Assembly (NCBI RefSeq): GCF_027943255.1 | Contig: NC_072892.1 | Location: 164,736,792 to 164,800,791, forward strand | Source of the DNA: Anastrepha obliqua | Lineage: Eukaryota > Arthropoda > Insecta > Diptera > Tephritidae | Direction: 5' to 3' | DNA: 64,000 nt | Part shown: piece after piece, positions 21,115-32,659 of the stretch | How the letters are laid out: each line of letters begins with the position of its first letter | Numbering within the stretch: position 1 is the stretch's first letter | Notes under the pieces: generated by a model | Databases searched by the model: none | The model's input: only the letters and a program-made list of their open reading frames with translations | Told to the model about the DNA's origin: nothing | Position numbers and translations under genes: made by a program

Positions 21115-22350
21115 GGTCTTGAATGGCAACTTCGAGTGGGCGCCCCATCTGGAGAGTGCATGCGGAAATTGGCTTTCCATAGGTTGTGAGACACAGGCGG
21201 CACGGTTTATGCATCTATGCAAGGGCGCTATTTGCAAAATATGGAACTTCTCGCGGAGCGTTCCAATTTGGATCTGTATACCTATTATGAAGCCACTTCT
21301 TCTGTATGGAGTCTTTACCTGATGATACTCACTGAAGAGGATGACATCAGTGAAAAAGCTGGGGAGCGCTCGAAAGTTTGCTCTCACTGAAATTAGTACA
21401 ACGTTTCCAACCTCTCCTGCTCCAGCCCTTAACGCAATGTTAAATATCGCACCTGTAAACATCTCAAGTAAATCTGCCACTGCACATGCCGCAATTAGAC
21501 TGAGAGGCCCCCTTACGAACACTTAAATATCCTTAGAAACATTGGGATCATCCCCCTGGCGTGTAACCAATCGGTGTACATCGCTTTAGCGGAACATTCT
21601 CCATTCACATTTCATCAAGAGTTAATAGTTAAGCTTTTCATGGATGGCGCGAAGTTGGATGGAAACATTGGTGGAGGAGTATGCTACGAGGAGCTTCTCT
21701 TCAGATTTAAGTTCAGGTTGCCGGATCACTGCAACGTGTTCCAAGCAGAGGGAGCCACAATCAGGAGGCATCAGCTGATTGACTGCTCACTCACGTAATA
21801 ACCCTCACGGAAATAAATATCTACTCCGATAGCCAAGCGGAAATAAGAAACCTGGGTTCAATGACGTGGCATTCGAATCTGGTTGGGTTATACATACTTC
21901 AATTTCGAGTGCGTCTGAATTCTTTGATAAAAGGCTCAGCTGGGTACTTGCTCATAGTAATATAGCAGAAAACTGCGAGGCGAAACTGCCTAGACAAGTA
22001 TCCCGTGAGGTAGTTTTCCGCGAAATGAGAGGATTTGGATCACCTTGAGCACCTCCGGTCTGCTCTTGGAAGAATGGGCTTCGTATCAATTTAGCAAGCG
22101 CTGGGTAAGTATACAAACTTGTAAGGTCACGAAGTGTTTCTGGGCACGATACGCTCCAGAGATCTTTTAAGGCTAACAAAACCTTAACCAAAGAACGCTG
22201 TCTGCGGAGTATGTATGCTGCGCGATTCGGCAATTCTTCGAGTCCTTTTTGCGTAAGCTTTACAGAGTATGAGGTGGAATCATCTCAGTACCTTTTCCTT
22301 AGCAGCGCTGTAATTTAGGCATTTTGGCTTTAATATCTTTGCTACGCCTG
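21115..22350 (+). mobile_element. RNase H-bearing LINE fragment, family shared with 60395-61335
   Basis: In plus-strand frames, WAPHLESACGNWLSIGCETQ and PIMKPLLLYGVF are the reverse transcriptase thumb. FMDGAKLDGNIGGGVCYEEL and NVFQAEGA (21640-21765) are the start of RNase H. IYSDSQAEIRNL follows near 21820, then NCEAKLPRQ near 21970 and a tail RWVSIQTCKVTK near 22095. Stops and frame changes are frequent. The last 300 bp aligns with 61000-61335. The 5' half, including the YADD block, is missing. Confidence 0.7.
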
Positions 22351-22429
22351 CTTGTATCGCAACCTTGATATTACTTGATGAATTTCATCAGCAGAAAGCG
22401 GTTAACACCACTCAATGGTCGTTCGGTCG

Positions 22430-22540
22430 TCATCTACAAAAGGCCCTTTTACTGACTAACTCATCTCTGATTTCGTTGCCAGTAGTAATTATTTCCTGAG
22501 GAGTTCTTAGTATACTTGGTTGTACTCGCCTAAGATATTC
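22430..22540 (-). pseudogene. LINE RNase H scrap, inverted
   Basis: The minus-strand TTGNEIRDELVSKRA resembles the GNEIADELA end of a LINE RNase H domain. It follows the plus-strand LINE directly, an arrangement repeated at 61420-61500. The piece is short, so confidence is limited. Confidence 0.4.
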
Positions 22541-22819
22541 AGCTTAAAAATTATTTAATTAATTTAAAAAAAATTAACAAAATTTCAGAAAAATTTCAAA
22601 CTTATTTATATGAATTTTTAGAATAATTTTGAGTATTCAATATTTTTCGAGTATTTTTTTAAATTAAAACTCGTGCTAAGTTTTCACAATATGGAGCCTT
22701 GCGCATTTTCGCTACATACAAAAATTCAAGCATTTTTTTATGCCAGGTAGATACCTATGAAATGAGGCTTTAAGCTATTAGTCCATAGATGTCGCTAGGA
22801 GTATTTTTAAACCTTCTTA

Positions 22820-23740
22820 AATGTCTTGTTTTTTCGTCTGTCATCTGTCAACAATACTCAGTTCGTTGGTTGTTACGTTTCATACAACAATGCGTTTTTG
22901 TCGCTCTTAAAAATGTCGAATTTGGTGCCTTCAAACTATGATTTGCGGACATCGTTGATTTTCTGTTATCAATTGAAGAAAAACGCTTCTCAAGCTCATC
23001 AAACGCTTATAACTAGAAGCTTATGGTGGACATGCTCTAAGTAGAGCACAGTGCTTCAGGTGGTTTGAAAAATTCCGATGTGGTGATTTTAGCGTGGAGA
23101 ACGAGGACCGAGGCCGGCCACCGAAAAATTTTGAGGACGCCGAATTGCAAGTACTGTTGGATGACGATGATGGTCAAACGCAAGAAGTGATGGCAGAGCA
23201 GTTGAGAGTGACCCAAAGAACTATTTCCAAACGTTTGAAAGACATGGGCATGATTTTAAAGGTCGGAAGATGGGTGCCGCATGAACTGACTGAAAGGCAG
23301 CAAGAGAACCGAAAAACCATTTGTGAAATGCTGCTCTCCCAGTTCAAAAGGAAGACAATTGGTCGATTTGAACAGGGCTATACACCGAAAACGCCCAGAA
23401 TATGCCGATCGGCGTCACAAAGTAATTTTTCTTGATGACAATGCACCGCCGCATCGAACAAGAGCGACCCAGGAATTTGTTGGAGACGTAAGATTGGGAA
23501 CCGCTGGTGCATGCGACTTACTCACCAGACTTGGCGCCTTCCGATTATCATTTGTTTGCATCGATGGGCCACGCACTTTCCGAGCAGCGATTCAATTCTC
23601 ACGAAGAAGCCAAAAAATGGCCCGATGATTGGTTTGCGGCCAAAGACGGCCAATTTTTTTGGCGCGGCATCCACAAATTGCCTGAGAGATGGGAAAAATG
23701 TGCCGCTAGCGATGGCTATTATTTTGAAGATTAAATCTGT
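22820..23740 (+). mobile_element. mariner (DD34D), deleted, third family
   Basis: The plus-strand N-terminal piece (near 22913-23040) reads MSNLVPSNYDLRTSLIFCYQ. The helix-turn-helix frame 23094-23435 has VMAEQLRVTQRTISKRLKDM and the signature WVPHELTERQQENR. After FKRK it jumps by deletion into AIHRKRPEYADRRHKVIFLD, which leads to DDNAPPHRT with the second Asp. A frameshift follows, then YSPDLAPSDYHLF with the third Asp and the C-terminus PERWEKCAASDGYYFED (stop near 23732). The deletion removes the block with the first catalytic Asp. It is a different family from the copies at 5872 and 8583. Confidence 0.85.
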
Positions 23741-23744
23741 AACA

Positions 23745-24950
23745 ATTTTTTGTTAATAAATGTTTGAAATTGAAAAAAGTCTTTTTTTTTTTATTTTATT
23801 TTATAAAGTAAACCAGATGGATATGAATGCAAATGGATACGAATGCAGATGGATCAGGCATACATAAGTGTGAGTAATATAAATTTTTCATTTGCTTAAA
23901 TCCTCACAATGCAATGTTTCACGACAAAGTAGAATTAAGTTGTTTTATAAAAAGTGCTCGCATATGGTTTTCTTATTTATACTAAGACTCACATACATAT
24001 ACATATTCACGCTTACATTGTTTTTGTAGCCACGCTCCCACGTCAGGGCTATGCGTATTGACACTGCAGCTACTTGGACAAAGCTCAGGCTTAGCATCAA
24101 CTTGTCAAGCCGTTGACAATTGCATTTGTGCTTTGGAAAAGCCAGTCAGTGTTAGCAATGGCCATTGAGTTGGAGCCCAAGTATTAGCTATTGACAAAAG
24201 CAGGAGCAGAATGGGATAATATTTGTTAACACATCAACATATTGCAGTGAAAATGCGCAAGGTGCCAGGACGTTTCTATTTGAATTTTGGTGTTATTGGT
24301 TTTTTGGTATTGCTTTCGGCATCTTACCGCCTTTCAGTAACACAGTCATATAAATTATTTCTTTATTTTCTAATGTTCAAAATTTTGCCATTCTTTAGAA
24401 CTTGCTGCCTTGGGAAGCAGCACCTAGTACAAGTCCTGTGCCAAATATGTATATAAACTTTTATGTAGCAAAATACCCTTTTTGTCACACATCGCAGGCA
24501 CCGCACTAAATAACTTTTCAATGACAAGTGACAAATAACAAGAGACAAATAACAAATGAACTATACTACACTGGCCAGCTCTCAAGAGTGTTATTTTCTA
24601 ATTTAAAATGTTCAAGAGCCCAGTGTACAAGAAAAACCACTATGACAGCAGATATGTAAAGAATTGAATTATTGTTGATGCTTATAATCACTGCTACTCT
24701 AAAAGCTTAAAGAGTTTGAAATTGGAATAAGAATACAAAAACCAAATAACACTACCGGGTAGTCCAAGTACATTAATCTTCTTAAGAACAAAAATGAGCT
24801 GTACACCAAACTCACTTTTTTACGCAGTCTTTCTTGCACGATTTTGAAATAAAATAATTTACTAATAAATTTGTTTACACCAAATTTTTATTCTTCAATG
24901 AATCGCAAAACAAAAAATGTTTTTGTAAACAAAACATAATTCCTAAAAGG
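23745..24950. other. No gene recognised
   Basis: This is AT-rich DNA. A short direct repeat of about 24 bp (GATGGATATGAATGCA-type units) occurs at 23817-23860. Open frames at 24223-24548 have no motif. Confidence 0.5.
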
Positions 24951-24959
24951 ATGCCGTAG

Positions 24960-25512
24960 GGATGTAGGTAGGTGAAATGGTTGAAGTGCACCTGGCACTC
25001 CTCAAGTAGCACCAAAACGCCGTTTTCATACCATTATCAGACCTCCAACAGGCAGATATCTACAGCCAACCAGAGCTATTGATATAATAGAGAAGATTGA
25101 TTGGATTAAGGTTGGCACACTGCCCCAGGCTGTCGAACAAAGGAGCACCCAGTGATCTTAATCGTCTGGCTGCCAATCCCGGACATTTACAAAGAAAGTA
25201 CTGAACAGTCTCCTTTTCTGAAAGGTCCCTACAGCTTCTGCAATGGGGGTTAAATGGTAACCTTAGCTGTCCGCGTGTGTGCCGATCGTCCAGTGACCGA
25301 GTTTGGAAATTGAGGAGTCCTAAGGACTTTCTTAGTCCTCCGTATATTGTACTGGGGCCAAAGGGTTTTCGAAATAGCACATGAAGAAATGGAGCTCCAT
25401 CATTTCTGCGCTTTCCTGAGAAATAATTTGGATGTCGTATGAAGTATACAATTTTCGAGTAAGAGAAATAAGTACATTTTAGAACTAACCAAGGCCAACT
25501 GAAGTAGCGCAA
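24960..25512 (-). mobile_element. LINE C-terminus with zinc knuckle
   Basis: The minus-strand frame 25060-25512 carries GLRKSLGLLNFQTRSL and then the knuckle CRSCRDLSEKETVQYFLC, CKCPGLAARRLRSLGAPL and a final SSGWL before the stop. This is the end of the ORF2 of an RNase H-type (R1/LOA-like) LINE, where a CCHC knuckle follows RNase H. About 100 bp of 3' untranslated DNA follows to 24960. The upstream coding part is not recognisable, so it is a 5'-truncated insertion. Confidence 0.75.
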
Positions 25513-25564
25513 AATTAATCATCCAATATTGTTTTGAATCATTTTTTTACTAGATACTCACTTT

Positions 25565-25712
25565 ATTTGACCTGACATGCTCCATTACTTGTCTGTTGGT
25601 TAGTGCACCTATAGCTGAAAAGTGTCAAATATGGCTGACGTACGACGCCATATGCAAAAGTTATATGTTTTTCGATAGGGTGATTAATTTTGTGCCACCC
25701 TGTGTATACAAC
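25565..25712 (-). repeat. Dispersed repeat, copy 2 (matches 8335-8500)
   Basis: On the minus strand it begins CAGGGTGGCACAAAATTAAT and continues CACCCTATCG, then GGCGTCGTACG and AGACAAGTAATGGAG, matching 8335-8500. The initial CAGGG is reminiscent of DNA-transposon termini. No protein can be assigned. Confidence 0.6.
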
Positions 25713-25714
25713 TC

Positions 25715-26400
25715 GATTGAACAAAAAACAGTTGCTAATAACAGACGTATAACAAAAAAACAAACAGAAACGATTAATACTTTGAATAAAACCCGACAGA
25801 TGGGCTAGACATATCTGAAGTAATATCTGGCATATCTACTGATAATATCATTTTTGGTCCCATCCGTAATAAGGAATAAATATAATAAAAAGAAGAATGA
25901 AATATACGTTTATAAAAAAATAATTATATAATAATTAAATTGCCACTCGTTTAATGCTTGCAAAATTTCTGAACGTTCTGCAAGCGTTAAGCCATTGAAT
26001 ACTCAATTGAGTTACTCTTTCTTTTTACTCCGTGTACGAGCAAATTCATTGTTGCTCGTCTTTATAACTCGACGCTATAATTAACTTAACCTCTTCTTTT
26101 CATACATCCTAGTTTACAAAAAACAGAGACAAACCACATCTTTGGGTGGAAATGAGTGAGACAAAAAAGGGGCAAACAACATACTAAGTTGTTCAATAAG
26201 TGTTTCTTTGTTCACAAGCCATTTAGTATCGACGTATCACAGGATTTTCTACAATGGAAAAAATAAAGTATCCTAAAGTGATAGAATTTTTATTTTTGGA
26301 GCTTATGCAGTTTATCTGCTCCTTTTCGCTAAACCGTTTTGTTTTAAGTGGATACCCATTGATCTGACAGACACTTATATCCCTAAAGTCATCAGTATCA
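25715..26400. other. No gene recognised
   Basis: This is AT-rich spacer with no recognisable coding or repeat structure. Confidence 0.5.
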
Positions 26401-28420
26401 TTCTAAGACGACGAGCCAAAGTATCTAAACCTAGTGGCATGCCAGGCGAGACAGTAACAGAGATGGTGTCTAACGGACTCCTCCTCTTCCTCACTCTTAC
26501 AGTTTCTGCAATAGTTGAAATGAGGTACGTTCCATGTCTTTCCTTGACCGATTAAGTAACGCCTTTGAGCGACTAGCGTTCCAGTTTGGTGAAACTCTTT
26601 TTGTGGCGTAACATACCAGACCATCAATCCATCTCGTGTTGGGTGAAATGCACCACGCAGTTTGTAGGATTAGAAGAGTATACCTACAATCTCCATATCT
26701 AGAGGGAGACGAGTGGTAGTGCCCTCTCTCGCTAATTCGTCTGTACTGCAATTCCCTGGTATGTCACTATGCCCTGGCACCTATACCAAATGGATCTGAA
26801 ATTATTCCGCCATCTCGTTAAGAGACATCCAACTTTATCGTCAAGCTTTGAGCCATCAGTAAACAACCATACGTTGAACCCTCTAAAGCCTGTTTCTAAT
26901 CTTTGTTTTGTCGAGAACCGTCTCTCAGACAATATTCACGTAAAGGAGGATGGGTCTTATAACATTCATATACAGCCAGTGAGTGTTCTTCGGAAAAAGA
27001 CCCCACCTCCGTCCCATTGCCTTTTCGCATGAGAATAATGCTACAGTAGCTTTCTTTACTCTGTCCTCTATATTTACGTTCCAATTTAGTTTCTTGTCGA
27101 GAACAACGCCTAAATGTTTGGCACTATCTCCTATTTTAAAATTTTACACCATTCAATATTGCCTTCACAAATTATGGAATTTTGTATTTCCTCGAAAGCA
27201 TCACTTAGATCGCTTAGAGTTGAAAGATATTTGCCAAATGTGGCAACAACTATGTCGTCTGCATAAGCAATTACTTTACAGCCCCGACCATCGAGCATCA
27301 ATTCATATCGTTGATGACCAGGTTCAACAGAAGAAGAGAGATAACGCCTTCTTGAGGAGTTTCTCTACAGACTGTGCGAGCCGTGCAAGAAGCACCTAAT
27401 TTGGAAATCATTTTCCAACTAACTAGCAGGTTACGTACAAGTTGTCTAATTGGCATATCAACTCCAACCTTACAAAGGGCCGAGTATATTTTCTCTGAAG
27501 ATATATTATTAAATGCATCTTCATATCTAGGAAGGCTGCTAGAGTATATTCATTAACCGAAAAAGATTTCTCAATAGTACTCACAAGTGAGTGCAGGGCA
27601 GTATCGGTTGACCCTCCCCTTAGTGTAGGCATGTTGAGCTGCCGAGAAGTTACCATTGTTCAAGCAACCTTTTATGGGAAGATCGATCAAACGATTTTGA
27701 AAGAACGATGATAAGCGAAGTCTTCCTAGTGTTCGCTGATGTACTCCTCGTTATGATATAACGCCGAGGTGGCAGATCCATTATGGATGCCTGAACTGCC
27801 AGGAAAGTGAGAATCTAATAGATGTAAAGACTCCCTACTGGACATGGCCCACGAACCGTTCGGTATTTTTACAGAACGTGGGTGATAGGTATCGAGAACA
27901 ATACTTTCTTCAGCCTAAAAGTTTCCGTGCACCAATCAACTGATCTACAAAAATATCGCCACGAGCTACGTTTTGCCTTCTTCTAAGAGCCCTTTTATAC
28001 ATAGATTCTGGGGCTATCTCAATTTTTATTTTATTTTTCCAGTGGCTTTAACCCGGTTAAACATTCTATTAAAGTCTTTCCTTCGCATATTTACTTCTTG
28101 CGACCACCAAGGTGGTTTTTGTTTCCTTCTGCTCTTGATTAAGAAACAGACTGCACCAAGCGCCTGGTTGTAGTTACTGTCGAGTTTTTGTACTACTTGA
28201 TTGAGGTCAGTGTTTGTATCTACACTTTGCATAGGCGCCCCATCAAGTGCTTTCATAAAGTTAGTTCTGTACAATACCCAATTGGTCTTCCTAATATTCC
28301 TACGAAATATCGGAAAAGGTGGGTAGTCTAAAAGATTAAACTCAGTAACGCCAGAAATCGTAGAAAAAATACAGGGTTCCGAATTGAGAATTCGTCGAGT
28401 GACTGAGACTTGGAGACTTG
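26400..28420 (-). mobile_element. RNase H-bearing LINE (R1/LOA-like), broken
   Basis: The minus-strand order is as follows. An endonuclease end lies near 28280-28420 (TEFNLLDYPPFPIFRRNIRK). A linker NQALGAVCFLIKSRRKQKPPWW is in 28026-28274. The reverse transcriptase start has GGSTDTALHSLVSTIEKSFS (27423-27656). KVIAYADDIVVATFGKY (YADD) lies near 27230-27280, and HLGVVLDKKLNWNV near 27070-27120. RNase H begins WLFTDGSKLDDKVG near 26840-26870 and ends VPGHSDIPGN and TDELAREG near 26720-26770. A knuckle CRNCKSEEEEESVRHHLC lies near 26460-26520. RNase H is internally shortened, and stops and frame changes are common. This is one of the more complete LINE relics here. Confidence 0.8.
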
Positions 28421-28459
28421 AAATTTAGTAAAAGCCATAGGCATCTCATTTAGTAGGGC

Positions 28460-28912
28460 AAGCAAGTGCCGTATTCGCTAACAATGGAACAAAACCACAT
28501 TGGAATGAGACTTTCTCAGCACCATTTAGAGCGTTTTCGAAAGGACAAAGAGGAGTTTGTGAGTCGATTCATCACCATAGATAAGACTTGGGTCTATCAC
28601 CAAGATCCTAAATTAAAACAAGGGGCTAAGGGATAAAGTCAACCTGTTTCTTCGACTCCGAAATCAGTTTGTGTCCAGAAATCGGTCAAGAAGGTGTTAG
28701 CTTCAGTTCTTTGGGATGTGAGTGGAATTTTATTTATGGATTACTTGCAAACTGGTGAAACAATAAATTCTACAATAAATATTATTGGAACCGTTTGAAC
28801 CAACTGAAGGAACAATTTTGTAAAAAAACAGTTTACAAAATAAAAAATTATTTTTCATTAGGACAAAGCACCGTGTCTCAAGAGCAATTTTGCTACAAAA
28901 TCGTTATGAAAA
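28460..28912 (+). mobile_element. mariner fragment (middle third)
   Basis: The plus-strand frame reads QHHLERFRKDKEEFVSRFIT and then IDKTWVYHQDPKLKQGAKG, the first catalytic region, where the usual ETW is KTW. VLASVLWDVSGILFMDYLQT and GETINSTINIIGT follow. After a frameshift it reads APCLKSNFATK, the area of the second Asp, which is preserved as HxDKAP. It ends abruptly where an R1-like LINE starts. Both termini of the mariner are missing. The sequence type differs from the three other mariner families in the window. Confidence 0.75.
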
Positions 28913-30935
28913 AGCTAGGAGCCAAATCCCCTGCTGCTGATATAGAAACTGAAGTGGTAAGCAAAATAGTCGACACAGTTTTCCCAACACACTGTGCTGG
29001 AAGAACTCGAGTATGAAGCAAGGGAACCTGTCCTATTCACAGAAGAAGAACTTATGGATGCTCCAAAAGCAATGAAATGTAATAAAGCGCCAGGACCTGA
29101 TGGTATAGTTGCAGAAATATTGAAACTATTGGCAATCGAACGCCCTCTTTTGCTGCTAAACATGTACAACGCATGCCTAAAAGAAGGAATTTTTCCAGAA
29201 ATATGGAAAAAACAAAAGCTAGTACTAACCAATAAGGGAAAAGGAGACCCAACATTAGCGTCCGCTTATGGACCGCTATGTATGCTGGATAGCGCAGGAA
29301 AACTCTTTGAGAAACTGATAAAGCATAGGTTTAGCGAAGCCGTAGAGAACAGTGGCAGATCTACCTTAGGATCCAAATTATATTAGGATAGGATATTAGA
29401 AATGCTTTCAACAGTTTAAGCTGGAACGACGTAATTGAAGCCTTAAAGGTAAAATTCAAGATCCCGAATAACCTATTGAAGATTATTCGTAGCTATCGCG
29501 TGCTCTTATACGAAACGCGAGAAGGGTGTAAGACTAAACAAATAACAGCAGGTGCGGCCCAAGGACCAATACTCGGACCTGAACTCTGGAATATAAGCTA
29601 CGATGAAATCCTTCGAATAGAGATGCCTGAGGATGTGCATTTAGTGGGATACGCAGCTGACATTGCAGCTGTAATAATCGCCCGAAACACTGACGAAGCC
29701 AAAAGGAAGTTAAATCAGGTGATGTTCCAAGTTCAGACATGGCTAGAAGACCATGGATTAAAGTTGGCCACAGAGAAAACAGAGGTAATCCTTCTAACGA
29801 ACAGACGTATCCCATTAGAAGTAGACATACAAGTACTTGATGCCACTTTATCGACCAAAAGAGTGGTCAAGCACCTAGGAGTGGAATTAGACACAAGGCT
29901 AACTTACTGGGCGCATATAAATCATGTTGCCACAAGAGCTGCCAAAGTAAGCGGTATGTCAAGTAAGCTTATGGCAAACCTTGGAGGTCCAACGCAGAAC
30001 AAGTGAAAACTTTGAATGCACACGACGAACTCGATTCTCTTATACGGATGCGAAATATGGGCAGATTCGCTAAGGGTGCAATGCCGGCGGAAAACTCTGC
30101 AATCTGTGCAACGCACCTGCGCTCTCATACAGAACAGTATCTGAAGCAGCGGTGTTAGTTATCAGCGGAACCATCCCTATAGATATTCTAGCACAAGAAC
30201 GCAAACGGAGATGGGAGGCACAAATCACAGGAATCTCCTCCGATATTAGAGTTCAAACGCTCACACTTTGGCAGGCAAGATGGAACTCTGAACGGTATGG
30301 TAGATGGACAGCGAGACTAATACTCGATCTAAAAAAGTGGATAGAAAGAGAGCACAGTGAGGTTGACTATTACTTCACACAGTTTTTGTCCGGACATGGG
30401 TCCTTTCGCAAGTATTTGTGGTGAATGGGAAAAGTGAGCCTACCAAACTGCTTATATGGAGATACTAAGTATGATGATGCGGAGCACACCTTCTTTAAAT
30501 ACGAGAGGTGGAACGTAGAGAGAACCGGTCTGCGACGAGCTATTGGTGTATTTACACCTGAAGAAATTATCGATAAAATGATGATAGACGAAGAAAAATG
30601 GAATGCCGTTGCAAATTTTGTGGAGGATATTATCCGAAAAAAGAAGAGCGAAATGGAAAGTTATGCCGAAAAACATTGAGCATAGGTTTCTCAGAACGAC
30701 CCTGGATGCAGGGTGAGTAAGTAGGACCCATCTTAGGACGCCGTCTTGGTCCTCTACCTCGAAGCAAATGCGGAAGCAGTCCCGGGGTGGAGGGGAAAAA
30801 AAGAGAAAAAGAGGGATATTTTTAGTGGAATCACCACACGTCCACCATCGCTACGGTTACGATGTGGTGCGAAGGCATTTTTAACCCAACCTCACCGCCG
30901 AAAAAAGGAGCATTTTGAGAATGGCTAAAATTCAT
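28912..30935 (+). mobile_element. R1-like LINE, near-contiguous ORF2 C-terminal two thirds
   Basis: The plus-strand frame starts with a pre-reverse-transcriptase segment (LEELEYEAREPVLFTEEELM, 28994-29386) and KCNKAPGPDGIVAEILKLLA. After a deletion near 29386-29400, KIIRSYRVLLYETREGCKTK follows. AAQGPILGPELWNISYDEIL and LVGYAADIAAVIIARNTDEA come next, the second with YAAD instead of YADD. VKHLGVELDTRLTYWAHI is in 29476-30006. The R1-type C-terminus (30152-30679) has WTARLILDLKKWIEREHSEV, TQFLSGHGSFRKYL, and DAEHTFFKYERW in place of a cysteine knuckle. A 3' untranslated region of about 250 bp ends at 30935. The YAAD change and small frame breaks make it inactive. Reverse transcriptases of this type target rDNA in the canonical family, but this copy is not in rDNA. 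Confidence 0.82.
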
Positions 30936-30939
30936 GAAT

Positions 30940-31272
30940 GGCGGCCGCCGTAGCCGAATGGGTTGGTGCGTGATTATCATTCGGAATTCACAGAGAGAAC
31001 GTTGGTTCAAATCTCGGTGAAACACCAAAGTTAAGAAAAACATTTTTCTAATAGCGGTCGCCCCTCGGCAGGCAATGGCAAACCTCCGAGTGTATTTCTG
31101 CCATGAAAAAGCTCCTCATAAAAAAAAAAAATATCTGCCGTTCGGAGTCGGCTTAAAACTGTAGGTCCCTCCATTTGTGGAACAACATCAAGACGCACAC
31201 CACAAATAGGAGGAGAAGCTCGGCCAAACACCCAAAAAGAGTGTACGCGCCAATTATATAATATATATATAT
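30940..31272 (+). repeat. tRNA-derived SINE, full-length reference copy
   Basis: This is a 333-bp element flanked by a 13-bp duplication, aaaattcatgaat at 30927-30939 and aaaatccatgaat at 31273-31285. The head contains an A-box-like TAGCCGAATGGGTTGG (30951-30966) and a B-box-like GGTTCAAATCTC (31004-31015). They are about 37 bases apart edge to edge, compatible with a tRNA of the long-variable-arm type (Ser/Leu-like, inferred). The body carries CCCTCGGCAGGCAATGGCAA and GTAGGTCCCTCCATTTGTGG, and the 3' end is a TA microsatellite. Such elements are transcribed by RNA polymerase III and moved by LINE machinery. It lies right behind the 3' end of the R1-like LINE. Confidence 0.9.
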
Positions 31273-31289
31273 AAAATCCATGAATCGAA

Positions 31290-32640
31290 TTGTTGCAGCA
31301 TCCACCATTTTCAACAGATTTGGTCCTTAGTGACTTGCATGTGTTTCCAGACCTAAAACAAAAAATATGCATGGAAAATGTTTTTCATCAAATACTGAGG
31401 TCATAACAGCTGTGAAAGCGTATTTTGCAGCCCTTCCATATTCACACTCCAGGAAAGGAATTCACAATTTGGAATCTCGTTGGGACAATTGCATTTATAT
31501 TCAGGAGGAACTACTCGTATACTGAATGGCAAAGTGTATTTCAAACCATAAAATATTTAGTTCTTATCGTACTGAAAAACTTTTTGCGCAGCCTAGTATC
31601 TATCCTTTTCTTTACATACTTCCTTCTTTACAAAAAAGAGACAAACATATCTGAGTGGAAATTAGGTGCCAGTACGGGCAAACCATATAAACAATAATTT
31701 TAACTCGAAATTCCTCGAGGTTATTACCTACCTTACCTTAAAATGGTGAGCGGAAAGAAAATGCCAGTGTAAAAAAAGGGAATCGTTCAAAAAGCGGCCT
31801 ATCTTTGGATCACCTTGTTGGCAAATATAAGAAAATGTTTTTTTCTTTCTTTTTTTTGAAACATATTTATCTTCATCAATCAGCAATTTAATCGTATCCT
31901 GTTTCAATGTCACTCCTTCGCCTTCTCCATTTTTTCCCTACACAAATTTTTACTACATCACTCAACATTCAACACAACACAGCCTTATTTAGGCTTCTAG
32001 TTGTGTGGCGTTTTTGCATTGAAACCAGAGACAAATAATATTCGAGTAGAGTAAAAATATAAGCAAGTAAACGAAATTTTTATCTCATATTGTGCGAAAT
32101 GTAGAAGCACACAAATTGCCATAAAATATATATTGTATGAGCATAGCTACTAATGTGAGTGTGTATGTGCGTATGTGCGTGCAAAATATTCTATGCCATA
32201 AATCTTTAAATAGTAAATTGCAAAAGCTGCTCAGAAGTCAAGAGTATAACTTTGTTTACAGGTGATTGTTAATAAATGAATTTGTTTTCGGACATTTTGT
32301 GTTAATTTTTGTTTTTCTGACTTTCATTTTATACGCCGGTATGAGCAAATGTGCATATGGTTTAATACAATTTAATGGAAAACCTTCATCGTACAATGCA
32401 ATAAATCATTTTAGAAGTGATTGTTTGAAAGCATTGAAAAATCGAAAAGCATTGATTTAAGCATATCTGTGAGCTTTCATCTTCAAATTGGGTGAATGGA
32501 AAATTTTCTGAGTGATTTGCCTGCAAGGAATTCGACTGCTTTCGCACTGGTTTCATCCGGTGAATTTTGAATATTTAATAATTAGGATCCAAATACTTTA
32601 AGGAGTAATATAAAGGGTCATTACGTTTCTAGGGATGGTG
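31290..32640. other. No gene recognised
   Basis: This is AT-rich DNA without recognisable coding potential. The short frames at 31425-31697 and 32266-32460 carry no motif. Confidence 0.5.
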
Positions 32641-32659
32641 TTAATTTTAGATCAAATAC

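Noticed and set aside
30940..31020. A functional tRNA gene at the head of the SINE
   Set aside because: The promoter-like boxes are present, but the acceptor ends do not pair convincingly. The same body follows the head region in the other copies, so it is a SINE head.
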